Shown here: piece by piece, positions 49,601-57,448 of the stretch
How positions within the stretch are numbered: position 1 is the first letter of the stretch
How the letters are laid out: the number at the start of each line of letters is the position of its first letter
Source: Streptococcus equinus
GTDB taxonomy: Bacteria > Bacillota > Bacilli > Lactobacillales > Streptococcaceae
Assembly (NCBI RefSeq): GCF_900101445.1
Contig: NZ_FNKE01000001.1
Location: forward strand, 1,371,200-1,435,199
Direction of reading: 5' to 3'
DNA: 64,000 bases
Translations under genes and position numbers: made by a program
The notes under the pieces: generated by a model
Seen by the model: only the letters and a program-made list of their open reading frames with translations
What the model was told of the DNA's origin: nothing
Database searches by the model: none

Positions 49601-51162
49601 AATTTATAATGATAAGTGATTGTGTAAAAATGACCAATCGGATTACCATTCGAATCTGTTCCACCACTGACTAATTGCGGAAGAGTCAAGCTCCACTTTT
49701 TATTAGCCTTATCAAAGTTTGGCTTAGTAGAAACAGTTTCTGTTCCAGTCACATGACTTGTATCTCCAGTATAAGTTGATTTGGTAATTGATACATTTGT
49801 AACATCAGCAATTGATACACCATCTGCTGTCAAACTATCCGTTAAATCAATATTACCCGGCGTTCCGTATTTAGAATCCACTGTGACAGTGTAATCGATA
49901 TACGGTGTATCACCATCATATGAAACTTTTCCAGTTTTTGATGTTGATAAATCATAATTTTTAGTTACTTTTTCTGGTGGAATTTCAATTGTCACACCAT
50001 CACTAAACTTGACCGTGTAGCTATCATGACTTGTTCTATGAGTTAAGCCAAAGACTGCTTCGTAATCAATATAACCTGTTGACTGAACACCTTGTCCCAT
50101 GCTAGCAACATAACTATCTAAGAATGTAATCAGCAAATAATATTTACCTGACGAATCATCTTTTTTGAATTGGTACTTAAAAGCATCGGTATTATTGTTA
50201 TCACGTCCAGTGTATTCCGTACCAAGTTTTAAATCTTTACCAATCGCCGTATCATCTGGCAAAGCTAAGTAATAATGTTTTTCTTTAGCAACGTCTTTTT
50301 GGTTAATCTTAAAATCCAAATGCAATAAGACGCTTAATTCTTCTGTTGATAAATCCTCTTGAACAGATTTTTCATTATAACTATATCCCGTCAAATACCC
50401 TGAAAAGTCAGCGTAGGTTACACCCGCTAGGGTGTATATTGAGAAGGTATTAGACTTGAAATCAACACTTTCGACTGCTCCGTCACCAGTTTCTTTAATG
50501 TCTGTATCTGTCGATTCAGTCAAATCTTGAACTTGGTTAACATCGTTATCCACAAAGTGATACAACTTCCAACCAGCTTGTTTGTCATCGCTTGTGGATA
50601 AGTCATTTTTAAAAGCCATTGACACTTTGACGTCTTTACTTGGTTCAACTTCCTTGCCATCATCTGTGACAAATGAAATATCGTAAGAGTGTGCTTGTGA
50701 TAAGCTTTGCTTACTTTCGCTTAGAAGCGATGTTAACTTGTTATCAATGGCAGTCGTGTCAGAAACAGGCTTTACCTTTAATTGAACTGGCTCTGTAAAG
50801 GTATCTCCCTCATAAGAGACCGTTACCGTCACATCTGACGTTTCAGCAGTCAAAGTGCCTGCTTGTGACATATCCTTTTTTTCTTGACTTGACTCAGTCG
50901 GACTGGCTTGTGAAGAAGCTTCTGTCTGGCTATTTTCTTTTTGGGAATCATTCGTCGTGGACTCAACCTGAGATGAGGCACCATCTGAGGATTGAAAAAC
51001 AGACGAACTATTTCCCGTACTAATTGTTAGGGCTGGTAATATTAGTAAATATGTCGTACAAAAGACAACGACTAGAGATAGCACCAAAGCAATCTTTGCG
51101 ATAATACTATCTCGGACTCGCTTTTTTACTAAAATCGCTAACCTTGCCCATAGCTTTAACAT
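46645..51162 (-). CDS. Large pilus tip/ancillary adhesin, LPXTG type
   Basis: A 1505-residue surface protein. The N-terminus has a basic leader and long hydrophobic segment (about 20-45, LSLVVVFCTTYLLILPAL), followed by a Ser/Thr-rich linker. The body is a long tandem of beta-sandwich repeats of the T-x-T-W-x-V-x-(V/L/I)-N-P type (TGKITWTITVNPDSNDIGG, GVVTWKVKVNLSDDAKTMTVTDNLPKGV), then CnaB domains (KGLKGAVFTVYKADG). It ends LPETGG, a hydrophobic helix and a charged tail. No von Willebrand A domain was found, unlike many tip pilins. Its six mature-chain cysteines are unusual. It precedes the backbone pilin. Confidence 0.88.
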   Translation of the reverse strand: MLKLWARLAILVKKRVRDSIIAKIALVLSLVVVFCTTYLLILPALTISTGNSSSVFQSSDGASSQVESTTNDSQKENSQTEASSQASPTESSQEKKDMSQAGTLTAETSDVTVTVSYEGDTFTEPVQLKVKPVSDTTAIDNKLTSLLSESKQSLSQAHSYDISFVTDDGKEVEPSKDVKVSMAFKNDLSTSDDKQAGWKLYHFVDNDVNQVQDLTESTDTDIKETGDGAVESVDFKSNTFSIYTLAGVTYADFSGYLTGYSYNEKSVQEDLSTEELSVLLHLDFKINQKDVAKEKHYYLALPDDTAIGKDLKLGTEYTGRDNNNTDAFKYQFKKDDSSGKYYLLITFLDSYVASMGQGVQSTGYIDYEAVFGLTHRTSHDSYTVKFSDGVTIEIPPEKVTKNYDLSTSKTGKVSYDGDTPYIDYTVTVDSKYGTPGNIDLTDSLTADGVSIADVTNVSITKSTYTGDTSHVTGTETVSTKPNFDKANKKWSLTLPQLVSGGTDSNGNPIGHFYTITYHYKFAGLSAGKTVQVNNTIKAVSKNDQDKREASSSTSVTLKLNDIKKSGKYDKKTGKITWTITVNPDSNDIGGATLKDDFFKKAESIEVTLKDGSSASGTYRYYDSNNNKLDDNITDFSKVSYIRFSGQKGKKSNTKTYVITYTTDAKNSSWNKKTVKNTVTLDDDGDKTSSSAKPSVPGDGNLEKTSLGENDTSDTGVKTLSWQTKITMPASGVIEKGTNFRDFLTDPYNQNSEVHWYTKAQLQDLYKKLVKIFGDSKFTLKACQKPWDGYTNYEDLDNNTKYTEFQIILTDDFKSSKNIVLQYQSTAKLNGNANLDFWNTISSADHSSQAKYHHTDNSNVIKMDGDENHATTKKTSTDGVVTWKVKVNLSDDAKTMTVTDNLPKGVHLTGLVFGRHYSQTPVTISGNSISAITGQYEWGATNMKVDGSISGDNVVTLNFSTTDGRTLKQSIGDNNDFWLTYTTAYDKLPESGKKVTDTLTNTVSVLVDGNKDYGSDSQTQIITFGKDKQVVKPITKTGSWDNTNRVLHYSLSINPEAEDLVDGTDKLTLTDVMSIYGTDISLALNQASVKLYYADSNQEVPSSDWSWKVSSTDDGWGNLTSTLTISLKDETAYKLKYDYTLIKKNPDLTATYWPKNTATLSGVSEGSTDTTTAVAWQRIGTDAGIDTEHAYVINKVDSSNYAKGLKGAVFTVYKADGDCDDRNDEVVGEYVSDENGHISISKTLLEPGKCYQVYVPILGWITVGWIDPKENFEDNQAYYFKETSAPPGYELPKNPEKHYFYYSPNECDAYDDYYKKVYGAVNLAKTSASVYVENKKIKQTNLTVKKQWLKSDGSKTERTDGSITYDVIQVATNQCGQSFEYVYKAGEVLTHADNWTRTYKNLPVSGYDACGNKYIFTYYVREQTVSGYDTSYSNGSDSSKNPADMVTDAEDGQITIKNKSQKQYELPETGGSGVKMHYVIGASLALLSLGLIILKVYRDYQKGGDS

Positions 51163-51197
51163 CCAAACTCCTTTCTAAACATAATTTTGTTAACTTT

Positions 51198-51809
51198 CTA
51201 ATCGATTGACCCCATTCGGTTAAGTGGCCAAATTCTTAAGCTTAGTTTCCCAACTAACTGTTCACTATCTACTGGGCCGACAGCTTTATTACGTGAGTCT
51301 ACCGAAACCTCTCGGTGGTCTCCCATCACAAAGTACTTACCATCTGGTACTTGATAGGGTAACTCGATATTAGTTTCTCCATAATTTTTCTCACCACTTT
51401 GTAGGTAAGGCTCGTTAATCTTTTTCCCGTCAACAGTGACATTTCCTTTTTTATCAATGTTAACCCATTGGCCTGAGGTTGCAATAACACGTTTTACCAA
51501 AACTTTGTTGTTATAATAAAAAGCTACAACATCTCCCTGTTTCAAATGCTTTTTGCTAACAGAAACAACCATGTCCCCAGCTTTCAAAGTAGGAGTCATT
51601 GAATTTCCGTAGATTTGTAAAACAGGTAACCAGATTGTCGCAACCAGTACGGCCAATGCTGCTACCGTTACTAACGTAAAAACAGTACTGCGTAAAGTAC
51701 GAATATAGCGTTCACGATATTTAATCTTTCCCAATTCTTTTGAAAGCTCATCAGCTTTTGGTAAATCGGATAAATTAATTTTCTGTGATTTTTTATCTAA
51801 TGGTTTCAT
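51198..51809 (-). CDS. Signal peptidase I
   Basis: Cleaves signal peptides outside the membrane. The 203-residue protein has one N-terminal helix (about 39-64), the catalytic Ser in YGNSMTPTLKAGDMV, the catalytic Lys in VLVKRVIATSGQ, and the family block YFVMGDHREVSVDSRN. It is 35 bp upstream of the adhesin gene and co-transcribed with it. Pilus operons often carry a dedicated signal peptidase that helps pilus assembly. Whether it is the housekeeping copy cannot be told from the window. Confidence 0.92.
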   Translation of the reverse strand: MKPLDKKSQKINLSDLPKADELSKELGKIKYRERYIRTLRSTVFTLVTVAALAVLVATIWLPVLQIYGNSMTPTLKAGDMVVSVSKKHLKQGDVVAFYYNNKVLVKRVIATSGQWVNIDKKGNVTVDGKKINEPYLQSGEKNYGETNIELPYQVPDGKYFVMGDHREVSVDSRNKAVGPVDSEQLVGKLSLRIWPLNRMGSID

Positions 51810-51827
51810 GTTAAAAACCTCAGCTTC

Positions 51828-52106
51828 TTACGCTTCATCATCCGCATTATTCTTGGCATCTGCCATACGTTTTACGTTATAAAGATACGTATCCGCTGCT
51901 GCCTGTGCCTCTTCAAAAACTTTACTAATTGCCAAGGCTGCTTCAGCGATAGAACCCGCATCAGTGACTTCTAGCTCACGACGCTCAAGTTTACCTTCAA
52001 GTTCTTTAACTTGATCTTGAAGTTCTTCGATTTCTTTTGCCTGCTCCACAAGCAACTCAAACAAATCTGAGCGACGCAGTTTTCTTAATTGTTTAGCATC
52101 AAGCAC
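51828..52106 (-). CDS. Small coiled-coil protein of the pilus operon
   Basis: A 92-residue, highly charged, helical protein: RRSDLFELLVEQAKEIEELQDQVKELEGKLERRELEV forms heptad coiled coil, then a helix rich in Ala (GSIAEAALAISKVFEEAQAAADTYL). It has no signal peptide or membrane helix. GTG start at 52106 with GGAGGT upstream. Proteins of this kind are found next to signal peptidase genes in streptococcal surface loci and are sometimes labelled DNA repair protein without evidence. The role is unknown. It is the first gene of the pilus operon. Confidence 0.7.
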   Translation of the reverse strand: MLDAKQLRKLRRSDLFELLVEQAKEIEELQDQVKELEGKLERRELEVTDAGSIAEAALAISKVFEEAQAAADTYLYNVKRMADAKNNADDEA

Positions 52107-52516
52107 GGTAGGACCTCCTTTTTAGTATTCGTTTTCACATAAAACTCACATAATTTTAAATGTATATTTATTCTTATTTTGAAAAAATAAAGACTAGATA
52201 AACATTTTTTCATTTTGTCGTTTTATATATCTAGGCGTTTTGAAGAACATTATAATATTTTTTCGTGATTTTGAAAAGGGATTTTGTGCAAGTGATACTT
52301 TTTTTAAGATTTTGTTTCCTAGTTCTAATTTTCTTAATATTTCGTCCTCTATCGTTGTTAGGAAAGCTAACAATGATAAACTTCTAAAGTCGAATATTGA
52401 CATAATCATAGGATTGATGTAGCTTAATTTTTAGCTTTATGTTACAATGCTAAATTGATTAGGTATAATTTTTGGTCTTTTCAGAAATATTACATCATTC
52501 AAGTAGAGGATTGTTT
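52107..52516. other. AT-rich intergenic region upstream of the pilus operon
   Basis: About 400 bp between the divergent pilus operon and tetR. It contains a small inverted repeat, TTGTTAG-GAAAG-CTAACAA (52355-52373), and the tetR promoter. A 71-codon frame on the minus strand (52194-52409) and a 60-codon frame opposite it have no ribosome binding sites and I do not call them. No clear -10/-35 for the pilus operon was found and no pentanucleotide phase-variation repeat is present. Confidence 0.6.
52442..52469 (+). promoter_or_regulatory. tetR promoter
   Basis: TTACAA (52442-52447), 16 nt, TATAAT (52464-52469); the start codon is about 48 nt further. Confidence 0.65.
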
Positions 52517-53128
52517 ATGACAAATTTATCAAAAAAACATCAACAAGTTTTAGAAACTAAACAACGTTTATCAAAAGCACTTTATCTACTGATTACTGAA
52601 CGACATTATGACAAAATCACTATCTATCAAATCTTAGACAAGGCCACTATCTCACGCCGAACATTTTATCGCTACTTTGATGATAAAGCTGACTTAATGG
52701 ATTTCTGTCTAGAAAACTTTGTCAAAGGATACTACCACCAACGCGATAACTTTATCGTGGCGGAAAAACCTGAAGACGTCTTCTTAGTTACCTTGAATTT
52801 TATGTATGACAACAGAGCATTTATTTCATCACTTGTTAAAAGTGGTCACTTTGCGCTGCTTACAGAAAAATTCAATCAAAAATCTGCCCAAATCTACAAA
52901 ACCATCAATCTTCCATGGTGTGTTTACGATACTGTAGATAGCAACATCGATTACATTTCCAAAGGGTTATTCGGTGCTTATCTTAACATCCTACAATTTT
53001 GGTTAAGTAAAGACGAGCCTGAAGAACCTGAACTCATTGCAAAAAACTTATCCCTTCTTTTTAATTCTATTCCTAGTTACTTCAATGCTCCTTCAGAAGA
53101 ACATATTGCGATAAGAGATAAAAGATAG
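52517..53128 (+). CDS. TetR/AcrR family regulator
   Basis: A 203-residue regulator. The N-terminal TetR helix-turn-helix is clear (LSKALYLLITERHYDKITIYQILDKATISRRTFYRYFDDKADLMDF), followed by a helical C-terminal domain of the DhaS/TetR_C_33 kind. AGAGGA precedes the ATG at 52517; a longer reading from 52472 lacks a ribosome binding site. It is divergent from the pilus operon across 0.4 kb and convergent with nrdG. Its target is unknown; the pilus operon is the obvious neighbour to test. Confidence 0.85.
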   Translation: MTNLSKKHQQVLETKQRLSKALYLLITERHYDKITIYQILDKATISRRTFYRYFDDKADLMDFCLENFVKGYYHQRDNFIVAEKPEDVFLVTLNFMYDNRAFISSLVKSGHFALLTEKFNQKSAQIYKTINLPWCVYDTVDSNIDYISKGLFGAYLNILQFWLSKDEPEEPELIAKNLSLLFNSIPSYFNAPSEEHIAIRDKR

Positions 53129-53178
53129 GGATATTTATTTTTCAGAAATTTTTTGTGATCATGTCTGTAAAACCTTTC

Positions 53179-53281
53179 TTGACAGCTTTTTTTGGTAAAG
53201 TTGACAGGAAAACCGCTAACATTGACAGATTTACCGTTTTCATTTTGCCAAAGGTTGACACTATAATTTTTTAGTTGACAG
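53179..53281 (+). repeat. Five phased TTGACAG direct repeats
   Basis: TTGACAG or TTGACAC begins at 53179, 53201, 53222, 53255 and 53275. Steps are 22, 21, 33 and 20 bp, close to two or three helical turns, so all copies face one side of the DNA. They lie just upstream of a DnaA-box cluster in a gene-free AT-rich stretch. The copies look like -35 hexamers but no matching -10 series follows. They resemble iterons; the function is unknown. Confidence 0.55.
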
Positions 53282-53325
53282 GATTTTAATAGTTAGTTGG
53301 CTAAACAACTTATAAAAATACCACC

Positions 53326-53740
53326 TTATCCACAACTTATAGCAAATCGTTCAGTAAAAATTGCTTGATAAACTATTCTTTATTTTGTGTTCCCGCTGAT
53401 AATAGGTTTCCTTTTGGAAATCTCAAATAGATAAAAAGTCGGTAAAAGTTCTTTTTACCGGCTTTTTTGCATGAAATTTTCACATCATTTAAGCCTATTT
53501 TATTAAAAAAGGTAAAATATCTTGAAAATTCGCTTATTTTTACACAATTTACACACAGTTATTCACAACTTGTGGATAAGTATGGTTATATACTGGGGAT
53601 AACTTGTGTATAAATTCACCAAGAATCCTTTCATATCAAGCTTTAAGAGCTATCCACATTTTTTGGAAAAAAGCTGTTAATAACTTTTATTTTGGGCAAA
53701 AAAAGTAGCCAATTCTTGAAAATCAGCTCCTTTTTCCACA
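53326..53740. other. Cluster of DnaA boxes in AT-rich DNA
   Basis: Four perfect TTATNCACA boxes occur at 53326-53334 (+), 53559-53567 (+), 53571-53579 (-) and 53605-53613 (-). One-mismatch copies occur near 53538, 53650 and 53732. Three perfect boxes lie within 55 bp. The DNA is very AT-rich and has no gene. The canonical origin flanks dnaA, which is not here, so this is better called a DnaA-box cluster (possible titration or regulatory site). nrdG ends immediately downstream. Confidence 0.7.
53433..53468 (+). terminator. Plus-strand terminator within the tetR-nrdG gap
   Basis: AAAGTCGGTAAAA-GTTC-TTTTTACCGGCTTTTTT stem-loop with T-run, about 300 nt after tetR. It is preceded by a small hairpin AGGTTTCC/GGAAATCT (53404-53423). 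It ends either a long tetR 3' UTR or an unannotated short RNA. Confidence 0.7.
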
Positions 53741-53741
53741 A

Positions 53742-54356
53742 TTATAGTAAGTCATCACGACTAACTTGCTCAAATTTTTGATCGCCATCATTTAATTTAT
53801 CCCAAATGATAACTTTTCCGGCTTTCAAAGACTTCTGAACATCAATGATACGTTGGTTAGATGATCCACGAAATTGTAACATCAAATTCTTCTTAGTAAT
53901 ATCAAAGCGACCATCTACCAAAATATCAATTAGGCTTAGCATTTCTAGTTTATCTGGTGTTTCTTGCATCATTTCTTCCCAAGTATATCCAGTCCAAGAC
54001 CAAATATCTTTTTCAGGAAGTTCACGGCGCACGCGCTTAATTAGTGGCAAAAGAAAACCTGTATTTAAGAAAGGTTCTCCACCAAGAAGCGTCAAGCCTT
54101 GAACATAAGGCTGCGCCAGGTCAGCCATAATTTGCTCTTCTAGCTCTTGTGTGTAAGGCTGCCCTGCCTTAAATGACCAAGTTGCAGCATTATAACACCC
54201 TTTACAGTGGAACATACAACCTGACACGTAAAGTGAGTTACGCACCCCTTCACCATCAACAAAGTTAAAGGCTTTATAATCGATAACGCGACCTTGACTT
54301 AATTCTTCTGACTTCCATTCACCAGGCTTGGGAGTATTCCAGTTTTTTTCTTCCAT
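53742..54356 (-). CDS. nrdG: Anaerobic ribonucleotide reductase activating protein
   Basis: A radical-SAM enzyme that installs the glycyl radical on NrdD. The 204-residue protein has the cluster motif SGCMFHCKGCYN (CxxxCxxC), GLTLLGGEPFLN (SAM-binding GGEP), and IWSWTGYTWEEM. It is the last gene of the nrdD operon, following the GNAT gene by 40 bp. Its stop is beside the DnaA-box cluster. Confidence 0.95.
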   Translation of the reverse strand: MEEKNWNTPKPGEWKSEELSQGRVIDYKAFNFVDGEGVRNSLYVSGCMFHCKGCYNAATWSFKAGQPYTQELEEQIMADLAQPYVQGLTLLGGEPFLNTGFLLPLIKRVRRELPEKDIWSWTGYTWEEMMQETPDKLEMLSLIDILVDGRFDITKKNLMLQFRGSSNQRIIDVQKSLKAGKVIIWDKLNDGDQKFEQVSRDDLL

Positions 54357-54396
54357 CCTAGCCTTCTTTCTATTTTTAATTCCTATTATAAGTAAA

Positions 54397-54900
54397 TCAA
54401 TCTTCCAAACTTATCCAGTAACGCTCAACAGCATCTAAAATATCTTCAAGCTGGCCACCATTGGCTAATATTACCTTACGGCTACCTTCATTGTCATCAT
54501 GACATGTGACCAAAGCTTTAGTGATGTTTTTCTTCTTCGCTTCTAATAAACCTAAGCGCAGTTGCTCTTTAGCATATCCTTTGCGGCGTTCAGTTGGACG
54601 AATAGAATACCCAATATGGCCGCCTTGTTTTAAAAGATTCTCATTTAAGCGTAAGCGCAAATGCAAAAATCCCAAAGCCCTGCCATCATCAGCAAATGAA
54701 ACAAACTGAACGGCTGGAACAAAGTTTGCAGGCACATTAATCCCCATTTCGCTCAGGCGATTACCTTCAAGCCAGTCCTCATAATCAAAGTTATCCACAT
54801 CCCAGAAACCACCATCATGGGCAGACTGGCTCATTTCAAACTCTTTCATCATCTCAATAACGGCTGCTTTATCTGATAATTCAGGTCTTCGTAATTGCAT
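54397..54900 (-). CDS. GNAT family acetyltransferase
   Basis: A 167-residue N-acetyltransferase. The acetyl-CoA loop is HIGYSIRPTERRKGYAKEQLRLGL (RxxGxA pattern), with VTCHDDNEGSRKVILANGGQLE as the C-terminal GNAT block. The substrate is unknown. It lies within the anaerobic ribonucleotide reductase operon, 12 bp after the 48-residue gene, an arrangement conserved in streptococci, but no mechanistic link is known. Confidence 0.85.
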   Translation of the reverse strand: MQLRRPELSDKAAVIEMMKEFEMSQSAHDGGFWDVDNFDYEDWLEGNRLSEMGINVPANFVPAVQFVSFADDGRALGFLHLRLRLNENLLKQGGHIGYSIRPTERRKGYAKEQLRLGLLEAKKKNITKALVTCHDDNEGSRKVILANGGQLEDILDAVERYWISLED

Positions 54901-54911
54901 AGGCTTACCTC

Positions 54912-55058
54912 TTATTTACTTTTTTTCTTCGCTTTTTCCAAAAATTGTGCTTTCAATTCATTGACACGCGCTTTTTTATTACCCTTAGAAGTTGAATGTT
55001 TTTCATGAAAACGTTCGACTTGTTGCATGCCTTTATAATCTAATTGGTATTTTCCCAC
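54912..55058 (-). CDS. 48-residue basic protein of the nrd operon
   Basis: Starts GTG 55058 (MGKYQLDYKGMQQVERFHEKHST) with AAAGGA upstream, and ends in KKARVNELKAQFLEKAKKKSK. Highly basic, helical, no signal peptide. The sequence is familiar from other streptococci, where it also lies between nrdD and the acetyltransferase gene. It is shorter than most annotation cut-offs. The function is unknown. Confidence 0.75.
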   Translation of the reverse strand: MGKYQLDYKGMQQVERFHEKHSTSKGNKKARVNELKAQFLEKAKKKSK

Positions 55059-55174
55059 GATTTTTTCCTTTCTTCAAGTTTTTTATCAATATAATAAAGA
55101 AGCTGGGACAAGCGTCTCCAGCTTCAATATGTCATGAAACTGTCTAAACCATAATTATTGGTTAACGAGTCTTA

Positions 55175-57400
55175 TTAACAACTCTTATCTTTGTGCATGT
55201 GGTAGTCACCTGGATTTTTAATTGTTGAACCATTCATGTGTTTAACACGCGCAGAAATTTCTTTGTGACGACCATTAACCATTGGACGAGCTTGAGGGTT
55301 ACCAAGGTATCCACAAGTACGTTTAACAACGTCTACTGATTTTGGATCGCTGTTACCACAGTTCGGACAAACAAATCCACGTTCTGTTGGTGTGAAGTCT
55401 CCTTCAAAACCACATTTATAACAACGGTCGATTGGTGTATTTGTACCAAGGTATCCAACACGTGTATAAGCATAATCCCAAACAGCTTCTAGAGCTTTTG
55501 GATTTTGTTGAAGAACTGGGTATTCACAGTAGTGAATGAAACCACCAGTTGCACCAGCTTCTGGGTAAACTTTTTCAAAGTCCAATTTTTCAAATGGTGT
55601 TGGATTCTTACGTACATCATAGTGGAATGAGTTTGTGTAGTATTCTTTATCTGTAATATCTTTAACAATACCGAATTTCTTAGTATCAAGACGGCAGAAA
55701 CGGTCTGTCAAACTTTCAGATGGTGTTGAATAGATTGAGAAGTGATAATCATATTCGTCTGACCATTCAACACAGTAATCTTTCATCTTACGGATAATGT
55801 CAACTGTGAATTCTTTTGCTTCTGGATTAGTTTCCCATTCTGGTCCGAAGAAGACTGTTCCGACTTCGTAAAGACCGATGTAACCAAGTGATACTGTGGC
55901 ACGACGGTGACGGAAAAGTTCATCAACGTTATCGTATTTACCAAGACGTTTACCGAAAGCACCGTATTGGTAAAGGATTGGAGCATTTGCTGGAGTAGCT
56001 TCTTTAACACGTTCAACACGATAAACAAGCGCATCTTTACAAATTCCCATACGTTCGTTGAAAAGTTCCCAGAATTTATCCATATCACCATGTGATTCCA
56101 TAGCAATACGTGGAAGGTTGACTGTAACAACTCCAAGGTTCATACGACCTGAGTTCACTTCAACGCCATTTTCATCTTTCCAACCTTGAAGGAATGAACG
56201 ACATCCCATTGGTGCTTTGAATGAACCAGTCAATTCAACGATTTTATCGTATGAAAGCACATCTGGATACATACGTTTTGTGGCACATTCCAAAGCTAAT
56301 TGTTTGATATCGTAGTTTGGTGTGCCTTCTTCAAGGTTAAGACCACTCTTCAATGTGAAGATTAGTTTAGGGAAGATAGCTGTGCGGTGTTCGCTACCAA
56401 GACCTTGGATACGAATTTTAAGAATAGCTTTTTGAATTTCACGTTCAAACCAGTTTGTACCAAGACCAAAACCAAGTGATGTAAATGGTGTTTGTCCGTT
56501 TGATGTGAACAAAGTATTGATTTCGTATTCAAGACTTTGCATCGCATCGTAGATATCTTTTTTCGTTTTTGTACGTGCGTAGTCTTCGCGGCGGTCTTCA
56601 GCAACCCATTCCTCAGCATCTTTTAAATGCTTTTTGTAGTTAAGTTCAGCATATGGTGCCAAGAATTCGTCGATACGGTCTGCAGTACATCCACCGTATT
56701 GGCTTGAGGCAACGTTAGCAATGATTTGTGAAATTTGTGCTGTTGCAGTTTGGATAGATTTTGGACTTTCAACTTCAGCATTACCAATCTTAAAGCCGTT
56801 CCCCAACATTCCCTTGAAATCAATCAAGCAGCAGTTTGTCATTGGAGTATATGGGCTGTAATCAAGGTCGTGGAAGTGAATATCACCTTTTTGGTGAGCG
56901 TTGGCAACGTGAGCTGGCAACATTTTAAGACCGATTGATTTACCAACGATACCTGCAGTCAAGTCACGTTGTGTATTGAAGACTTCACTATCCTTGTTAG
57001 CGTTTTCATTAACGACAGTTTGATCTTTGTTCAAAAGTTTATCAATTGAAAAGTTGATATCTGTCGCTTGAGAGCGCGCAAAATCGCGTTTTGTACGATA
57101 ATTAATATATTCTTGAGCAATTGCGTATTCATTAGCTTCTAAAAGTTCATGCTCAACGATATTTTGAATTTCATAAATTTTGACGTTGTCTTTGAAGCGA
57201 TCAAAAATTTCAGCAACGATATTATCTGAAATAGTTTCTAATTTTGCTTCAACAACCGGTGACATTTTTGTCACGTTATTGCTTGCTTTAACCAAAGCAT
57301 TATAAATTTTATCTGAATCAAAGTTTACAGAACGTCCATCGCGTTTGATAACTTTTACAGTAGGTTGTGCAGCAATTTTTTCTTTTTCTAATGTAATCAT
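55175..57400 (-). CDS. nrdD: Anaerobic ribonucleoside-triphosphate reductase
   Basis: Reduces NTPs to dNTPs without oxygen using a glycyl radical. The 741-residue protein has an N-terminal ATP-cone (KVIKRDGRSVNFDSDKIYNALVKAS), the PFL-like barrel (GCRSFLQGWKDENG, SLGYIGLYEVG), zinc ligands CYKCGFEGDF and CPNCG, and the radical loop RTCGYLGNP near the C-terminus. The start at 57400 has AAGGAG; frames extending to 57484 run into the promoter. Twin NrdR boxes precede it. Confidence 0.96.
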   Translation of the reverse strand: MITLEKEKIAAQPTVKVIKRDGRSVNFDSDKIYNALVKASNNVTKMSPVVEAKLETISDNIVAEIFDRFKDNVKIYEIQNIVEHELLEANEYAIAQEYINYRTKRDFARSQATDINFSIDKLLNKDQTVVNENANKDSEVFNTQRDLTAGIVGKSIGLKMLPAHVANAHQKGDIHFHDLDYSPYTPMTNCCLIDFKGMLGNGFKIGNAEVESPKSIQTATAQISQIIANVASSQYGGCTADRIDEFLAPYAELNYKKHLKDAEEWVAEDRREDYARTKTKKDIYDAMQSLEYEINTLFTSNGQTPFTSLGFGLGTNWFEREIQKAILKIRIQGLGSEHRTAIFPKLIFTLKSGLNLEEGTPNYDIKQLALECATKRMYPDVLSYDKIVELTGSFKAPMGCRSFLQGWKDENGVEVNSGRMNLGVVTVNLPRIAMESHGDMDKFWELFNERMGICKDALVYRVERVKEATPANAPILYQYGAFGKRLGKYDNVDELFRHRRATVSLGYIGLYEVGTVFFGPEWETNPEAKEFTVDIIRKMKDYCVEWSDEYDYHFSIYSTPSESLTDRFCRLDTKKFGIVKDITDKEYYTNSFHYDVRKNPTPFEKLDFEKVYPEAGATGGFIHYCEYPVLQQNPKALEAVWDYAYTRVGYLGTNTPIDRCYKCGFEGDFTPTERGFVCPNCGNSDPKSVDVVKRTCGYLGNPQARPMVNGRHKEISARVKHMNGSTIKNPGDYHMHKDKSC

Positions 57401-57448
57401 ATGAACACTCCTTCTTACTCGTCTATTATAACACGGGACAAAAAAAAA

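Noticed and set aside
51698..51705. TACGAATA (ComX box) inside the signal peptidase gene
   Set aside because: Intragenic, no start codon suitably downstream on that strand; likely chance.
52194..52409. A 71-codon frame in the pilus/tetR gap, and an overlapping 60-codon frame opposite it
   Set aside because: Neither has a ribosome binding site, both are AT-rich and low complexity, and I recognise no family.
53179..53281. TTGACAG repeats as a CRISPR array
   Set aside because: Repeats are 7 bp, not 25-37 bp, spacing is uneven, and there are no cas genes.
53326..53740. DnaA-box cluster as the chromosome origin
   Set aside because: dnaA, dnaN and the usual origin neighbours are absent; boxes alone do not define the origin.
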